Origin: Bacteroidota bacterium
GTDB taxonomy: Bacteria > Bacteroidota > Bacteroidia > Bacteroidales > Prolixibacteraceae
Assembly (NCBI GenBank): GCA_023251435.1
Contig: JAHEYU010000026.1
Location: forward strand, 1-64,000
Direction: 5' to 3'
Length of the DNA stretch: 64,000 nucleotides
This document shows, in pieces, positions 26,169 to 35,259 of the stretch (position 1 is its first letter; each line of letters opens with the position of its first letter). The notes beneath the pieces were generated by a model. That model worked only from the letters and a program-made list of their open reading frames with translations, ran no database searches and was not told where the DNA came from. Both the position numbers and the translations under genes were made by a program.

Positions 26169-27383
26169 ATGAGCGCCGAATACTTGTTAGCTTTCAATAT
26201 TTTGCAGGTCATCCTGATGATCATTTTGGGACTTGCAGTTTTTTACATTTTCGTGTTTGCATTTGCAGGCTTGTTTTACCGTCAGAAAGCTTACCCAAAA
26301 TCAACTAAAAACAGAAAGTTTGCTGTTCTGATTCCAGGTTACAAAGAGGACGAAGTTATCATAGAGGTTGCCCGTGAAGCCTTGCTTCAGGAATATCCAG
26401 CCGATTGTTTTGATGTAATTATCATTGCCGATTCTTTTCAATCCGGCACGCTGGCTAAGCTGAAAGCTTTGCCGATAAAGGTGATCGAGGTGTCTTTTGA
26501 GAAAAGCACCAAGTCGAAAGCGCTCAACAAGGCCATGGAACAACTGGATGAGAACTACGACATTGCCGTGGTTTTGGATGCCGATAACCTGATGGCAAAC
26601 GACTTCCTTTCAAAAATGAATGCGGCTTTCGAACATGATTTTATTGCCATTCAGGGACACCGGGCTGCTAAAAACATGAACACATCGTTGGCGGTGCTTG
26701 ATGCAGTAAGTGAAGAAATCAACAACCATATTTTCAGAAAAGGTCACCGGGCGCTTGGACTTTCGTCAGCAATTATTGGTTCAGGAATGGCGTTCAAATA
26801 TCCGTTCTTCAAAAACCTAATGTCAACAGTTACTGCGGTTGGTGGATTTGACAAGGAAATTGAATTAAAAATGCTGAAAGACGGCCATGAAATCGAATAC
26901 CTTGATGATGCACTGGTTTTCGACGAGAAGGTACAAAAGGCTGAAGTGTTCAGCAACCAGCGCCGCCGCTGGCTCTCGGCACAACTGCATTATTTCAGGA
27001 AGGATTTTCTGAATTCGCTGAAAGATCTTTTACTGAAAGGCAACCTCGATTATTTCGATAAAGCCATCCAGTTTATTCAGCCTCCCCGAATTCTTCTGCT
27101 TGGTGCAGTTCTATTTTTCGGCGCCGTTTTTATAGCAGCCAATTGGATGCTTGACAATCAAGGAGTTTATTTATTAGGTTGGGTAAAATTGGTTTTAGCC
27201 TGTTTATTGGCATTTCTTTTTTCGGTTCCCCGCGCATTTTACAATTTTAAAACAGCCAAAGCCCTGGCCAGTTTGCCAAAAGGAATGCTGCTGATGCTTG
27301 GATCGTTACTAAAAATTAAAGGCGCCAACAAACAGTTTATTCATACCCAGCACGGGACTTCAAAACCGGATTCAAAACCATAA
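26169..27383 (+). CDS. Membrane glycosyltransferase family 2
   Basis: The 404-residue protein has an N-terminal TM (~10-35), a GT-A domain and two or three C-terminal TMs. The GT-A part shows FAVLIPGYKEDEVI, VLDADNLM (DxD metal site) and QRRRWLSAQ (the Q/RxxRW motif of processive GT2 enzymes such as cellulose and hyaluronan synthases). It may therefore be processive, or add single sugars at the membrane face. Its position within the exopolysaccharide operon supports repeat-unit or backbone synthesis. Next gene starts 10 bp downstream. Confidence 0.85.
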   Translation: MSAEYLLAFNILQVILMIILGLAVFYIFVFAFAGLFYRQKAYPKSTKNRKFAVLIPGYKEDEVIIEVAREALLQEYPADCFDVIIIADSFQSGTLAKLKALPIKVIEVSFEKSTKSKALNKAMEQLDENYDIAVVLDADNLMANDFLSKMNAAFEHDFIAIQGHRAAKNMNTSLAVLDAVSEEINNHIFRKGHRALGLSSAIIGSGMAFKYPFFKNLMSTVTAVGGFDKEIELKMLKDGHEIEYLDDALVFDEKVQKAEVFSNQRRRWLSAQLHYFRKDFLNSLKDLLLKGNLDYFDKAIQFIQPPRILLLGAVLFFGAVFIAANWMLDNQGVYLLGWVKLVLACLLAFLFSVPRAFYNFKTAKALASLPKGMLLMLGSLLKIKGANKQFIHTQHGTSKPDSKP

Positions 27384-27393
27384 ACGAATAATC

Positions 27394-28560
27394 ATGAAGA
27401 TAGGAATTGAAGCACAGCGCATCTTCCGGAAGAAAAAACACGGCATGGACATGGTTGCCCTCGAACTGATCCGGAATTTGCAGATCATCGATCACGAAAA
27501 CGAATATGTGGTTTTTGTGGCTCCTGATGAGGACGATCGGGTTATTCAGGAAACACCTAATTTTAAGATTGTGCGGCTCGATGGTGGATTTTATCCGCTG
27601 TGGGAGCAAATTGCCCTGCCACGCGCAGCAAAAAAAGAAGGCTGCCAGGTTTTGCATTGCACATCGAACACCGCACCGCTTTTCACCAGCATCCCCATCA
27701 TCGATATTCTCCATGATATTATTTACATGGAGCACAGTTACCTCAAAATACTGAAAGGAACAGGCACTCCGTACCAGAAATTCGGAAATATCTACCGGAA
27801 AATGATCGTACCACGAATTGTGCGAAAAAGTAAAGTGATTACCACCGTTTCGCATTTTGAAAAAAACAGGATTGGAGAATTTTTCGGAATAAAGGGCGAT
27901 CAGCGGCTGAAAGCAGTTTATAACGGATTTAGCGCACATTTTAAGCCGACAACCGACTCTGTTGAACGAAAACGTGTTAAAGAAAAATACCATCTGCCCG
28001 ACCATTTTTTCTTTTTCCTCGGAAATACCGATCCGAAGAAGAATACCAAAGGAACGTTGAAAGCTTTTTCTGATTTTCTGAAGCAAAGCACAGTCGATTA
28101 CAAACTGGTGATGCTTGATTACGACCGCTCTGAACTCGAAAAAATTCTGGCCGAAATTGGCGATCCCGGATTGATTGAAAAGATTGTGCTGACTGGTTAT
28201 GTTGTTAATACCGATTTGCCGGGAATTTATTCGCAATGCGAAATATTTCTGTATCCGTCGCTGCGCGAAAGCTTTGGTATTCCGATGCTCGAAGCCATGG
28301 GATGCGGTGCTCCGGTTATTACCTCAACCACTTCGTCGATGCCGGAAGTGGCCGGCGATGCGGCGTTTTTGATCGATCCGTTTAAACCGGAAGAAATTAC
28401 AGCTGCCATCATCAGGATTTTAGCTGATAACCAATTAAGGGCGGAATTGATCAGGAAAGGATTTGTTCAGGCCGCTAAATTTTCGTGGAAAGCGATGGCG
28501 GAACAATTCGTTGAAATTTACCGCGAAATGGAATCAGAAATTAAACTGAAAGCAAACTGA
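27394..28560 (+). CDS. Glycosyltransferase family 4
   Basis: This 388-residue GT-B enzyme has an N-terminal acceptor domain (GIEAQRIFRKKKHGMDMVALELIRNLQ) with VLHCTSNTAP and VITTVSHFEKNRI. The C-terminal donor domain has FFLGNTDPKKNTKGTLKAFSDF, VLTGYVVNTDLPGIYSQCEIFLYPSLRESFGIPMLEAMGCGAPVITS, i.e. the ESFGIPMLEAMGCG signature of GT4 (retaining, GDP- or UDP-sugar). It is co-directional, with the FkbM gene starting 2 bp after its stop codon, which suggests translational coupling. Sugar specificity is unknown. Confidence 0.9.
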   Translation: MKIGIEAQRIFRKKKHGMDMVALELIRNLQIIDHENEYVVFVAPDEDDRVIQETPNFKIVRLDGGFYPLWEQIALPRAAKKEGCQVLHCTSNTAPLFTSIPIIDILHDIIYMEHSYLKILKGTGTPYQKFGNIYRKMIVPRIVRKSKVITTVSHFEKNRIGEFFGIKGDQRLKAVYNGFSAHFKPTTDSVERKRVKEKYHLPDHFFFFLGNTDPKKNTKGTLKAFSDFLKQSTVDYKLVMLDYDRSELEKILAEIGDPGLIEKIVLTGYVVNTDLPGIYSQCEIFLYPSLRESFGIPMLEAMGCGAPVITSTTSSMPEVAGDAAFLIDPFKPEEITAAIIRILADNQLRAELIRKGFVQAAKFSWKAMAEQFVEIYREMESEIKLKAN

Positions 28561-28561
28561 T

Positions 28562-29350
28562 TTGAAAAAACTACTGACATATTTCTGGTACCTTTTCGAA
28601 TACCTGAAACACGGTGATTTCAGATCGGTAATTGCTTCAATTAACTATTTGCTGTTCCGGAAATCGCATAAAAAAGATCGTATCATCCAGACCTCAACAG
28701 GTAAATTCTATTGCCGGAAACAGACCAACGATTTTCAGTTTGCCAACTTTCGCTATGAATGGGGAGTTAAAAGATTTATGCTCGACCGGATTTCAGACTT
28801 TAATGTTTTCGTCGATGGCGGTGCATGTACCGGAGAATATGGTGTATGGCTCTCGCAGCAGAGTATTCGTTGTATTGCCTTTGAACCAGTTCAAAATAAT
28901 TACGAGACCATTTTGAAAAATCTGGAATTGAACGGATTAAGTGAGAAGATAACTGCATTGCCATTTGGTTTGGGTGACCGCAATATGAAGGTAAATTTTG
29001 CTTTCAATCCGGTAAATACTGGCTCAAGCCATATTACATCAAGTACGGAAGGCAGTCAATTCAGCTCTGAAATCAGGACATTTGATTCTTTTCTTCCTGA
29101 ATTGAATATTAATATTGACGACAGGATACTTTTTAAGCTCGATGTGGAGGGAATGGAAGCGGAAGTCATCAACGGGGCGGCTGACTTTATCAGAAAATTC
29201 CCGAATATCCTATTCATTCTCGAAGTCAAACATTCAGGCCGTGAAAGGGTAATTGAGGCGCTGAACACGCTGGCTGTTTTCGAAATAGGTGATGTAGATG
29301 AATACAATATTTTCGCAAAAAAGATTAATAATCATCCAATAATAACATGA
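28562..29350 (+). CDS. FkbM family SAM-dependent methyltransferase
   Basis: The 262-residue protein starts at TTG right after the upstream GT4 stop. The core motifs are VFVDGGACTGEYGVWLSQ (SAM-binding motif I), CIAFEPVQNNYETILKNLELNG (motif II, Glu for ribose), and ILFKLDVEGMEAEVINGA, typical of FkbM methyltransferases. In exopolysaccharide loci such enzymes O-methylate sugar hydroxyls and may cap or decorate chains. The position between two glycosyltransferases supports that role. The target hydroxyl is unknown. Confidence 0.85.
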   Translation: MKKLLTYFWYLFEYLKHGDFRSVIASINYLLFRKSHKKDRIIQTSTGKFYCRKQTNDFQFANFRYEWGVKRFMLDRISDFNVFVDGGACTGEYGVWLSQQSIRCIAFEPVQNNYETILKNLELNGLSEKITALPFGLGDRNMKVNFAFNPVNTGSSHITSSTEGSQFSSEIRTFDSFLPELNINIDDRILFKLDVEGMEAEVINGAADFIRKFPNILFILEVKHSGRERVIEALNTLAVFEIGDVDEYNIFAKKINNHPIIT

Positions 29351-29354
29351 AGCT

Positions 29355-30545
29355 ATGACTGCACTGAAGATCATTTTCTGGGCTTTGTTTTTCATCGTTT
29401 TCTATGCCTATCTTGGGTATGGCATTTTATTGTTTGTGCTGGTTCGCCTTAAAAGAATGTTTGCCGGTAAAAAACCTGCAGGCTTCGTGAATAACTATGA
29501 ACCCGATGTAACCCTGTTTATAGCAGCCTATAATGAAAGGGATTTTGTGGATGCAAAAATCAAGAATTCCAGAGAGTTGGAATATCCGGCAGAAAAGCTT
29601 CATATTGTCTGGGTGACTGATGGCTCGGACGATGGAACTCCGGAAGTACTTAAAAAGTACGATGGCGTTACCGTATATCATCTTCCGGCGCGAAATGGTA
29701 AAATTGGAGCCATGAACCGGGGTATGAAATTCGTTACAACTCCCGTGGTTGTTTTTTGTGATGCCAATACCATGTTGGGAAATGAGTCGATCAGGCGGAT
29801 TGTAAACCTGTTCAGCAATCCGAAAGTTGGATGCGTATCGGGCGAAAAGCGTATTTTCAGTAAAGATAAAGATGCAGCGGCTGGCGCTGGCGAAGGTTTG
29901 TACTGGAAATACGAATCGACCCTGAAAAAATGGGATGCCGAACTTTATTCGGTGGTTGGAGCTGCCGGTGAATTGTTTGCCATACGAACGGAATTGTATC
30001 AGGAAGTTGAAAAGGATACCTTGCTCGACGATTTTATTATTTCGCTTCGGGTTGCTCAAAAAGGATACACCATTCAATACGATCCTGATGCGTACGCCAT
30101 CGAATCGGCTTCGGCCAATGTGAAAGAAGAACTAAAGCGGAAAGTGCGCATATCGGCCGGTGGAATTCAGTCGGTGGTAAGGCTTCATTCGCTTCTAAAC
30201 ATTTTTAAATATGGAACGTTGTCGTTTCAGTACATTTCGCATCGGGTTTTGCGCTGGACACTGGCGCCTATAAGTTTGTTACTGATGATTCCAACAGGAT
30301 TATTCATTGCTATCGATAAAGGAATTTTTTCGTTACAGTTTTATCCGGTTTTATTCTGGCTTCAGGTTTTGTTTTATCTGGCAGCCTTGTTGGGTTGGTA
30401 CCTCGAAAACCGGTCGGTAAAAGTGAAGATTTTGTTTGTTCCCTATTATTTCTTCATCATGAACCTTTCTGTTTTTCTGGGTTTCTTCCGGTACTTAAAA
30501 AAGGCGCAGTCGGTAAACTGGGAAAGAGCAAAACGCGGGAATTAA
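29355..30545 (+). CDS. Membrane glycosyltransferase family 2
   Basis: This 396-residue protein has an N-terminal TM (~5-28), a GT-A domain and three C-terminal TMs. Motifs are TLFIAAYNERDFVDAKI, WVTDGSDDGTPEVL, VVFCDANTM (DxN-type metal site) and LLDDFIISLRV; KRKVRISAGG occupies the place of the QxxRW motif. It resembles the EpsL/IcaA-type GT2 group, with a modified processivity motif. It is probably an inverting transferase of the repeat unit. It lies 4 bp after the FkbM gene and 10 bp before the beta-helix gene, within one operon. Confidence 0.85.
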   Translation: MTALKIIFWALFFIVFYAYLGYGILLFVLVRLKRMFAGKKPAGFVNNYEPDVTLFIAAYNERDFVDAKIKNSRELEYPAEKLHIVWVTDGSDDGTPEVLKKYDGVTVYHLPARNGKIGAMNRGMKFVTTPVVVFCDANTMLGNESIRRIVNLFSNPKVGCVSGEKRIFSKDKDAAAGAGEGLYWKYESTLKKWDAELYSVVGAAGELFAIRTELYQEVEKDTLLDDFIISLRVAQKGYTIQYDPDAYAIESASANVKEELKRKVRISAGGIQSVVRLHSLLNIFKYGTLSFQYISHRVLRWTLAPISLLLMIPTGLFIAIDKGIFSLQFYPVLFWLQVLFYLAALLGWYLENRSVKVKILFVPYYFFIMNLSVFLGFFRYLKKAQSVNWERAKRGN

Positions 30546-30555
30546 AAGCATTTCA

Positions 30556-32223
30556 GTGAGGAAAAATAGAATTCTGGCCTATCTTTTTTTGATGTTGCTG
30601 AACCTTTATGTTTCAGCCAAATCTTCCAGTTTGATTGTTGATGCCCGGACTAATCTCATCGATGGCAGCACTTTGCCATATAGCCAGCTAATTGCCGGCG
30701 ACACAATATTCCTGCTTTCAGGGAATTGGGATAATCTTTTAATCAGGAATTTTAAGGGAGCAGCCGGAAAACCAATTGTATTCGTCAATAAAAACGGTGT
30801 TGTCAGATTTGATACCAGCCATAACTATGCTATTTCGGTGCAGAATTGCCAGTTTTTTAAAATTACCGGAACAGGGAGTTCCGATTTTTACGGTATTCAG
30901 GTGGATCGTGTTGAAAATGGCACCGGTATTGGAATTGGAGGCTTAAGTTCCGATTTTGAGATCGACCACATTTCAATTAAAAATGTCCCAATTGCAGGAA
31001 TTTATGCGAAAACTGATCCCGATTGCTCACTGATTTCGATTCGCGGGAAATTTATTCAGATGAACACTTTGATTCATGACAATTACATTGAAAATGCCGG
31101 AAATGAGGGATTGTATATCGGAAGTACAAATTATTTCGGGCAAACGGTTAAATGCAATGGGAAAGATACCCTGCTTCTTCCATCCTTGCTCGAAGGGGTG
31201 AAAGTTTACAACAACATCATAAAATACTCCGGATGGGATGGGATTCAGGTAAGTTCGGCGATGAAAAACTGCGAAGTTTTTGGCAACCTGATTTTATTCG
31301 ACAGTCAGGCGGAAATCCCGAATCAAATGTCAGGAATAATACTCGGGGGAGGTTCTAAATGTGATTGTTATAACAACAATATCGCTAATGGGAAAGGCGA
31401 TGGGATTGAAAACCATGGGCTGGGAGGGAACACGATTTTTAACAACATCATTGTAAATGCCGGAAGAACCTATTATCCGGAAGATTTTAGTTCGTCACGA
31501 ATGAAGCATGGCATTTTTGTGTCAGATGTCTCTACCGAAAATGACTCCTCATTTTATATTCGAAATAATACGATTATCAATCCAAAATCGGATGGAATAC
31601 GGTTTTCAAGTGTAAACAGCCGTCATAACCAGATTGCATCAAATGCGATCATCAATCCCGGGCATTTCGATTATTACGAAAATGGCAACACCCGTTTTAA
31701 GGGAGTTGATTCATACGCGATGATTCCTGATGCCAGCGCAGATGTTGATATCCGAAACAATTATTTTGCCCGGAATTTATTGAATGCAGGTATGACAGCC
31801 GATTATTCGCTTGTGAAGAATTCGCCATTGATTGATACTGGATATTCCGGATGGCCAAACATAACTTTCGATTTTTATAACAATCCACGCCCAATTGGGA
31901 AAGCTCCTGATATCGGGGCTTACGAGTATGATCCTAAAACAGGTAGCACGATTATTCCGGATAGTCAATCAGGAATAGTTGTATTTCCAAATCCGGCAAA
32001 GGATGAATTGTTCGTAAGGCTTCAGTCTGAATCGAAATCCGATTTAGTCTTTTCGGTATTCAGCCTTTCAGGAATGAAAATCCTAAGCAAAGAAAACTTC
32101 GGAATAAATGGAGGTGAAAACACAATTAAGATAAATCTCACCGGTTTAAATCCGGGAATTTACCTGTATTCAGTCAGAAATAATAAACTGGTTTTCACCG
32201 GAAAATTAGTAAAAACGAAATAG
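30556..32223 (+). CDS. Secreted beta-helix protein with type IX secretion sorting domain
   Basis: The 555-residue protein starts at GTG and has a signal peptide (RILAYLFLMLLNLYVSAKS). Residues ~60-430 form a right-handed parallel beta-helix with repeated short strands (FEIDHISIKNVPIAGIY, LIHDNYIENAGNEGLYIG, VKVYNNIIKYSGWDGIQVS, NTIFNNIIVNAGRTYY). The last ~80 residues are a type IX secretion sorting domain (VVFPNPAKDELFVRL, INLTGLNPGIYLYSV...FTGKLVKTK), so it should be exported across the outer membrane and anchored to the surface. Being last in the exopolysaccharide operon, it may bind, trim or modify the polymer outside the cell. It converges on the minus-strand arm with a 3-bp gap. Confidence 0.85.
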   Translation: MRKNRILAYLFLMLLNLYVSAKSSSLIVDARTNLIDGSTLPYSQLIAGDTIFLLSGNWDNLLIRNFKGAAGKPIVFVNKNGVVRFDTSHNYAISVQNCQFFKITGTGSSDFYGIQVDRVENGTGIGIGGLSSDFEIDHISIKNVPIAGIYAKTDPDCSLISIRGKFIQMNTLIHDNYIENAGNEGLYIGSTNYFGQTVKCNGKDTLLLPSLLEGVKVYNNIIKYSGWDGIQVSSAMKNCEVFGNLILFDSQAEIPNQMSGIILGGGSKCDCYNNNIANGKGDGIENHGLGGNTIFNNIIVNAGRTYYPEDFSSSRMKHGIFVSDVSTENDSSFYIRNNTIINPKSDGIRFSSVNSRHNQIASNAIINPGHFDYYENGNTRFKGVDSYAMIPDASADVDIRNNYFARNLLNAGMTADYSLVKNSPLIDTGYSGWPNITFDFYNNPRPIGKAPDIGAYEYDPKTGSTIIPDSQSGIVVFPNPAKDELFVRLQSESKSDLVFSVFSLSGMKILSKENFGINGGENTIKINLTGLNPGIYLYSVRNNKLVFTGKLVKTK

Positions 32224-32226
32224 GGT

Positions 32227-33426
32227 TTACACCGTGTCTTTCTGGAAAAGTGCCGGGATTGTTCTTAAAATCAGGTTCAAATCATAGAAAAACGAATAGT
32301 TATTTCCGGCGAAGTGATCGGCATATTCATTGTCGAGGCGCATGCGTTCTTCTTCCGACATATCGCCACCTCTTCCACGAAGTTCAACCTGCCATAGTCC
32401 GGTTATTCCCGGAGGAGCTAAAAATCGTTTCGACATGGCATCTTTAGTTAATAATTCTGCCTCATAAACCGGAAGTGGCCGGTTTCCAACAATCGACATA
32501 TCACCTTTCAGTACATTGATCAATTGAGGAAGTTCGTCGATACTGGTATTTCGGATTATCTTACCAACTTTGGTAATACGCGGATCATCAACAATTTTAA
32601 TAAATGCCGATTTCGATTTGGCAACTTCCTTTTTCTGAACGCTGTACCAGTAATCACAAATGTTGTGATTACGGATATGCAAAATTGGTGAACAGGTTTG
32701 GCCTTCAGGCAATTCGCTGCATTTTGGGCATGGAAGTGAAAAGTCGATTTCAGCTTGTTTTGCTGCTGTGTTATATTGATTTTTATCTTTTGCAAGTTTA
32801 CTTAATTCTGAATCAGAACCCGTTCTCATCGAACGAAGTTTATAAAAATCGAAAGGCTTACGGCCAACTCTTTTCGAGATATAATACACTTTCCCTTTCG
32901 ATTCGAGCCTGATTGCCAATACGATAATTAATAGAATGGGTGAAAGAAAGAGTAATGCAAAAAAGGAAACCAACACATCGAATATCCTTTTGGTAACTGG
33001 CATTTTATAGGGAATTTCCTTTTTAATTTCACCGGTTGAGGTAGTTAGCTTCTTGCGGAATTGACAAAGAAACTCAAGTCTGCCAGTCAAATCTGAAACG
33101 GATGGAAGCGGGGTTACGAAAAAATCATCAATGCCCTGATTAAATGCGTCTTTAAAAAGTTCATCCTTAAATTCATTGGCTACCAAAAGAAACGGAATTT
33201 CATTGAATTTTGGACGATTGCGTACCCATTGAAACATTTGAAATCCATCGCCTCCCGGTATTATTGCCTCACAAATAATGGCATCGGGATTTTCCTCATT
33301 ACGAAGAAAGTTTTCTGCCTGCATTGCATTTTCAGCATGAATAAAAGAAACAACCGGAGTATCGGTTAATGAATCTTTATTCTCTTTTGATTTGCCGATA
33401 TATAGAATTTTCAAATTATTTTCCAT
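32227..33426 (-). CDS. Pseudo-receiver fused to undecaprenyl-phosphate sugar transferase, with Cys-rich insert
   Basis: The 399-residue protein has a receiver-like N-terminal domain (~5-125). The acidic pocket is missing (IGKSKEN) and the phospho-acceptor Asp is replaced by Glu in IICEAIIPGGDGF (E53), so it is a pseudo-receiver. Next come a TM (~149-172) and a bacterial sugar transferase (WbaP/WcaJ family) domain with KRVGRK, FYKLRSM, RNTSIDELPQLINVLKGDMSIVGNRPLP and PGITGLWQV. This family transfers the first sugar-1-phosphate to undecaprenyl phosphate. Residues 233-257 form an insert with C233, C236, C245, H254 and C257, which could bind zinc. It is last in the minus-strand arm, next to two receiver genes. 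Enzyme family is firm; regulation through the pseudo-receiver is inference. Confidence 0.9.
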   Translation of the reverse strand: MENNLKILYIGKSKENKDSLTDTPVVSFIHAENAMQAENFLRNEENPDAIICEAIIPGGDGFQMFQWVRNRPKFNEIPFLLVANEFKDELFKDAFNQGIDDFFVTPLPSVSDLTGRLEFLCQFRKKLTTSTGEIKKEIPYKMPVTKRIFDVLVSFFALLFLSPILLIIVLAIRLESKGKVYYISKRVGRKPFDFYKLRSMRTGSDSELSKLAKDKNQYNTAAKQAEIDFSLPCPKCSELPEGQTCSPILHIRNHNICDYWYSVQKKEVAKSKSAFIKIVDDPRITKVGKIIRNTSIDELPQLINVLKGDMSIVGNRPLPVYEAELLTKDAMSKRFLAPPGITGLWQVELRGRGGDMSEEERMRLDNEYADHFAGNNYSFFYDLNLILRTIPALFQKDTV

Positions 33427-33483
33427 AATTGGATTCCTTCATTTAGTAAAAATACTAACCCAGAATTTGATTTAATCCGTTAA

Positions 33484-33870
33484 TTACCATTTAATTGCGT
33501 AGTGAATCGGGAATAGATTTTTCTTAATCAATTCATCCAGTTCTTCCGGGTTGAATGGCTTGGTAAGAAAATCCTGAGCGCCGAGGCGATAGCATTTAAC
33601 CCTTTCCTTGCTTGCCTCTGTTCCTGACAACATAATTACAGGAGTGTGTTTGGTATAGCCACGCTGACGCATTTTCTCCAGAAATTCATAACCATCAATA
33701 TTTGGCATCTGCACATCGCAAATGATTAAATCAGGGAGATTCCCTTCGAGCCATTCAAGCGCCTGGAGACCATCATTTTTACTTACTACATCATAATTGG
33801 CCGATAGAAAATTTTCAAGTATGAGGCAAATGCTCTCTTCATCGTCAATAACCAAAATTTTATGCTTCAT
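33484..33870 (-). CDS. Single-domain response regulator, tandem copy B
   Basis: This 128-residue receiver has the acidic pair in LVIDDEESICLILE, acceptor Asp in LIICDVQMPNIDGYEF, Ser in MLSGTEAS and Lys in LTKPFNPEEL. There is no output domain. It is a close paralogue of the next receiver gene (33900-34271), from which it is separated by 29 bp; most substitutions are in the surface helices. It sits between the sugar-transferase gene (whose own receiver is degenerate) and the nucleotide-sugar genes, so a protein-protein regulatory role in polymer initiation is plausible. Confidence 0.88.
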   Translation of the reverse strand: MKHKILVIDDEESICLILENFLSANYDVVSKNDGLQALEWLEGNLPDLIICDVQMPNIDGYEFLEKMRQRGYTKHTPVIMLSGTEASKERVKCYRLGAQDFLTKPFNPEELDELIKKNLFPIHYAIKW

Positions 33871-33899
33871 GTGATTTCTTGATAAAAAGTTAAAAATAG

Positions 33900-34271
33900 C
33901 TATAGGTTCGGGGAAAGATTCTTCCTGATCAGTTCTTCAAGCTCTTTAAAATTAAAAGGTTTTGTAAGAAAACCTTGTGCACCAAGGCGGTAACATTTCA
34001 CCCCTTCCTTATTGGCTTCACCAGCCGACAGCATGATTACCGGAGTATTTTTGTTATTGCCCAGCTGTCGCACTTTTTCAAGGAACTGATAACCATCAAT
34101 ATTTGGCATCTGCACATCTGAAATGATTAAATCGGGGAGATTTCCTTCGAGCCATTCTAGTGCTTTGTGGCCATCATTTTTAATTACGACATCATAATTG
34201 GGAGATAGAAATTTTTCAAGTATGAGGCAAATGCTCACCTGATCATCAATAACCAAAATTTTATGCTTCAT
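33900..34271 (-). CDS. Single-domain response regulator, tandem copy A
   Basis: The 123-residue receiver has the acidic pair (LVIDDQVSICLILE, one acid fewer than copy B), acceptor Asp in LIISDVQMPNIDGYQF, Ser in MLSAGEA and Lys in LTKPFNFKEL. It is nearly identical to copy B in its first 60 residues, so the pair is a recent tandem duplication. It has no DNA-binding domain. It lies 32 bp downstream of the UDP-glucuronate decarboxylase gene on the same strand. The partner kinase is not in the immediate neighbourhood; the closest are at 39957 and 42136. Confidence 0.88.
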   Translation of the reverse strand: MKHKILVIDDQVSICLILEKFLSPNYDVVIKNDGHKALEWLEGNLPDLIISDVQMPNIDGYQFLEKVRQLGNNKNTPVIMLSAGEANKEGVKCYRLGAQGFLTKPFNFKELEELIRKNLSPNL

Positions 34272-34303
34272 TTCATTTCAGGTTTTGATTTTCGGCAGAC
34301 AGT

Positions 34304-35248
34304 TTAATTGGAAGCTAGCAGTTGGTCAAAATATTCGATGGTTTTAATGAGTCCTTCGCGCAACGGAACTTTTGGCTCCCAATTACCAAGCTTTTCTTTG
34401 GCCAGCGAAATGTCAGGTTGTCGCTGTGTCGGATCATCAGCGGGTAAAGGTAAATAAACAATTTTCGAGGCCGATCCGGTGAGTTCAATGATATTTTGTG
34501 CCAGTTCGAGCATGGTAAATTCTCCTGGATTACCAATGTTTACCGGTCCTGTAAAATCATCGCCGGTAGCCATCATTCGAATCATTCCTTCAACCAAATC
34601 TGATACATACTGGAAACTTCTTGTTTGTTTGCCATCACCAAAGATGGTAATATCCTGGCCCTTCAGTGCCTGTACTATAAAATTCGAAACAACTCTTCCA
34701 TCATCTGGTTCCATTTTCGGACCATAGGTATTGAATATGCGAATGATCTTGATCCGGACGTTATTTTGAGTGTGGTAATTTACAAAAAGTGATTCAGCAC
34801 AACGTTTTCCTTCGTCGTAGCATGAGCGGATTCCAATCGGATTAACATGTCCCCAGTAGTCTTCGGTTTGCGGATGTACATTCGGATCGCCGTAAACTTC
34901 ACTGGTGGAGGCCTGAAGGATTTTTGCACGGATCCGTTTTGCCAGTCCGAGCATATTTACGGCTCCCATTACCGAGGTCTTGATTGTTTTAATCGGATTG
35001 TATTGATAATGAACCGGTGAAGCAGGACAGGCAAGGTTGTAAATTTCATCTACTTCAATGTAGTAAGGCATCGTAACATCATGCCTGATCAACTCAAAAT
35101 AAGGATTATCAAGCAAATGGACAATTTTGGTTTTTTTACCGGTAAAGTAATTATCCATACAAACGACTTCATTACCCTCGTTCAGGAGTCTTTCACAAAG
35201 ATGCGAGCCAACAAACCCGGCACCACCTGTTACTAATATTCGTTTCAT
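34304..35248 (-). CDS. UDP-glucuronate decarboxylase (UDP-xylose synthase)
   Basis: This 314-residue extended SDR enzyme has [18 protein letters not shown] (NAD site), [58 protein letters not shown] (catalytic Tyr and Lys) and [10 protein letters not shown]. These blocks are characteristic of UXS, which converts UDP-glucuronate to UDP-xylose. It lies directly downstream of UDP-glucose dehydrogenase (11-bp gap), so the two genes would give UDP-Glc to UDP-GlcA to UDP-Xyl, supplying pentose or uronic acid for the exopolysaccharide. Confidence 0.93.
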   Translation of the reverse strand: MKRILVTGGAGFVGSHLCERLLNEGNEVVCMDNYFTGKKTKIVHLLDNPYFELIRHDVTMPYYIEVDEIYNLACPASPVHYQYNPIKTIKTSVMGAVNMLGLAKRIRAKILQASTSEVYGDPNVHPQTEDYWGHVNPIGIRSCYDEGKRCAESLFVNYHTQNNVRIKIIRIFNTYGPKMEPDDGRVVSNFIVQALKGQDITIFGDGKQTRSFQYVSDLVEGMIRMMATGDDFTGPVNIGNPGEFTMLELAQNIIELTGSASKIVYLPLPADDPTQRQPDISLAKEKLGNWEPKVPLREGLIKTIEYFDQLLASN

Positions 35249-35259
35249 GTTGCTAAATT

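Noticed and set aside
27337-28236. 299-codon minus-strand frame opposite the GT4 gene
   Set aside because: No domain or signal; the sense-strand GT4 motifs explain the sequence.
29427-30077. 216-codon minus-strand frame opposite a glycosyltransferase gene
   Set aside because: Shadow of a GT2 gene with intact motifs on the plus strand.
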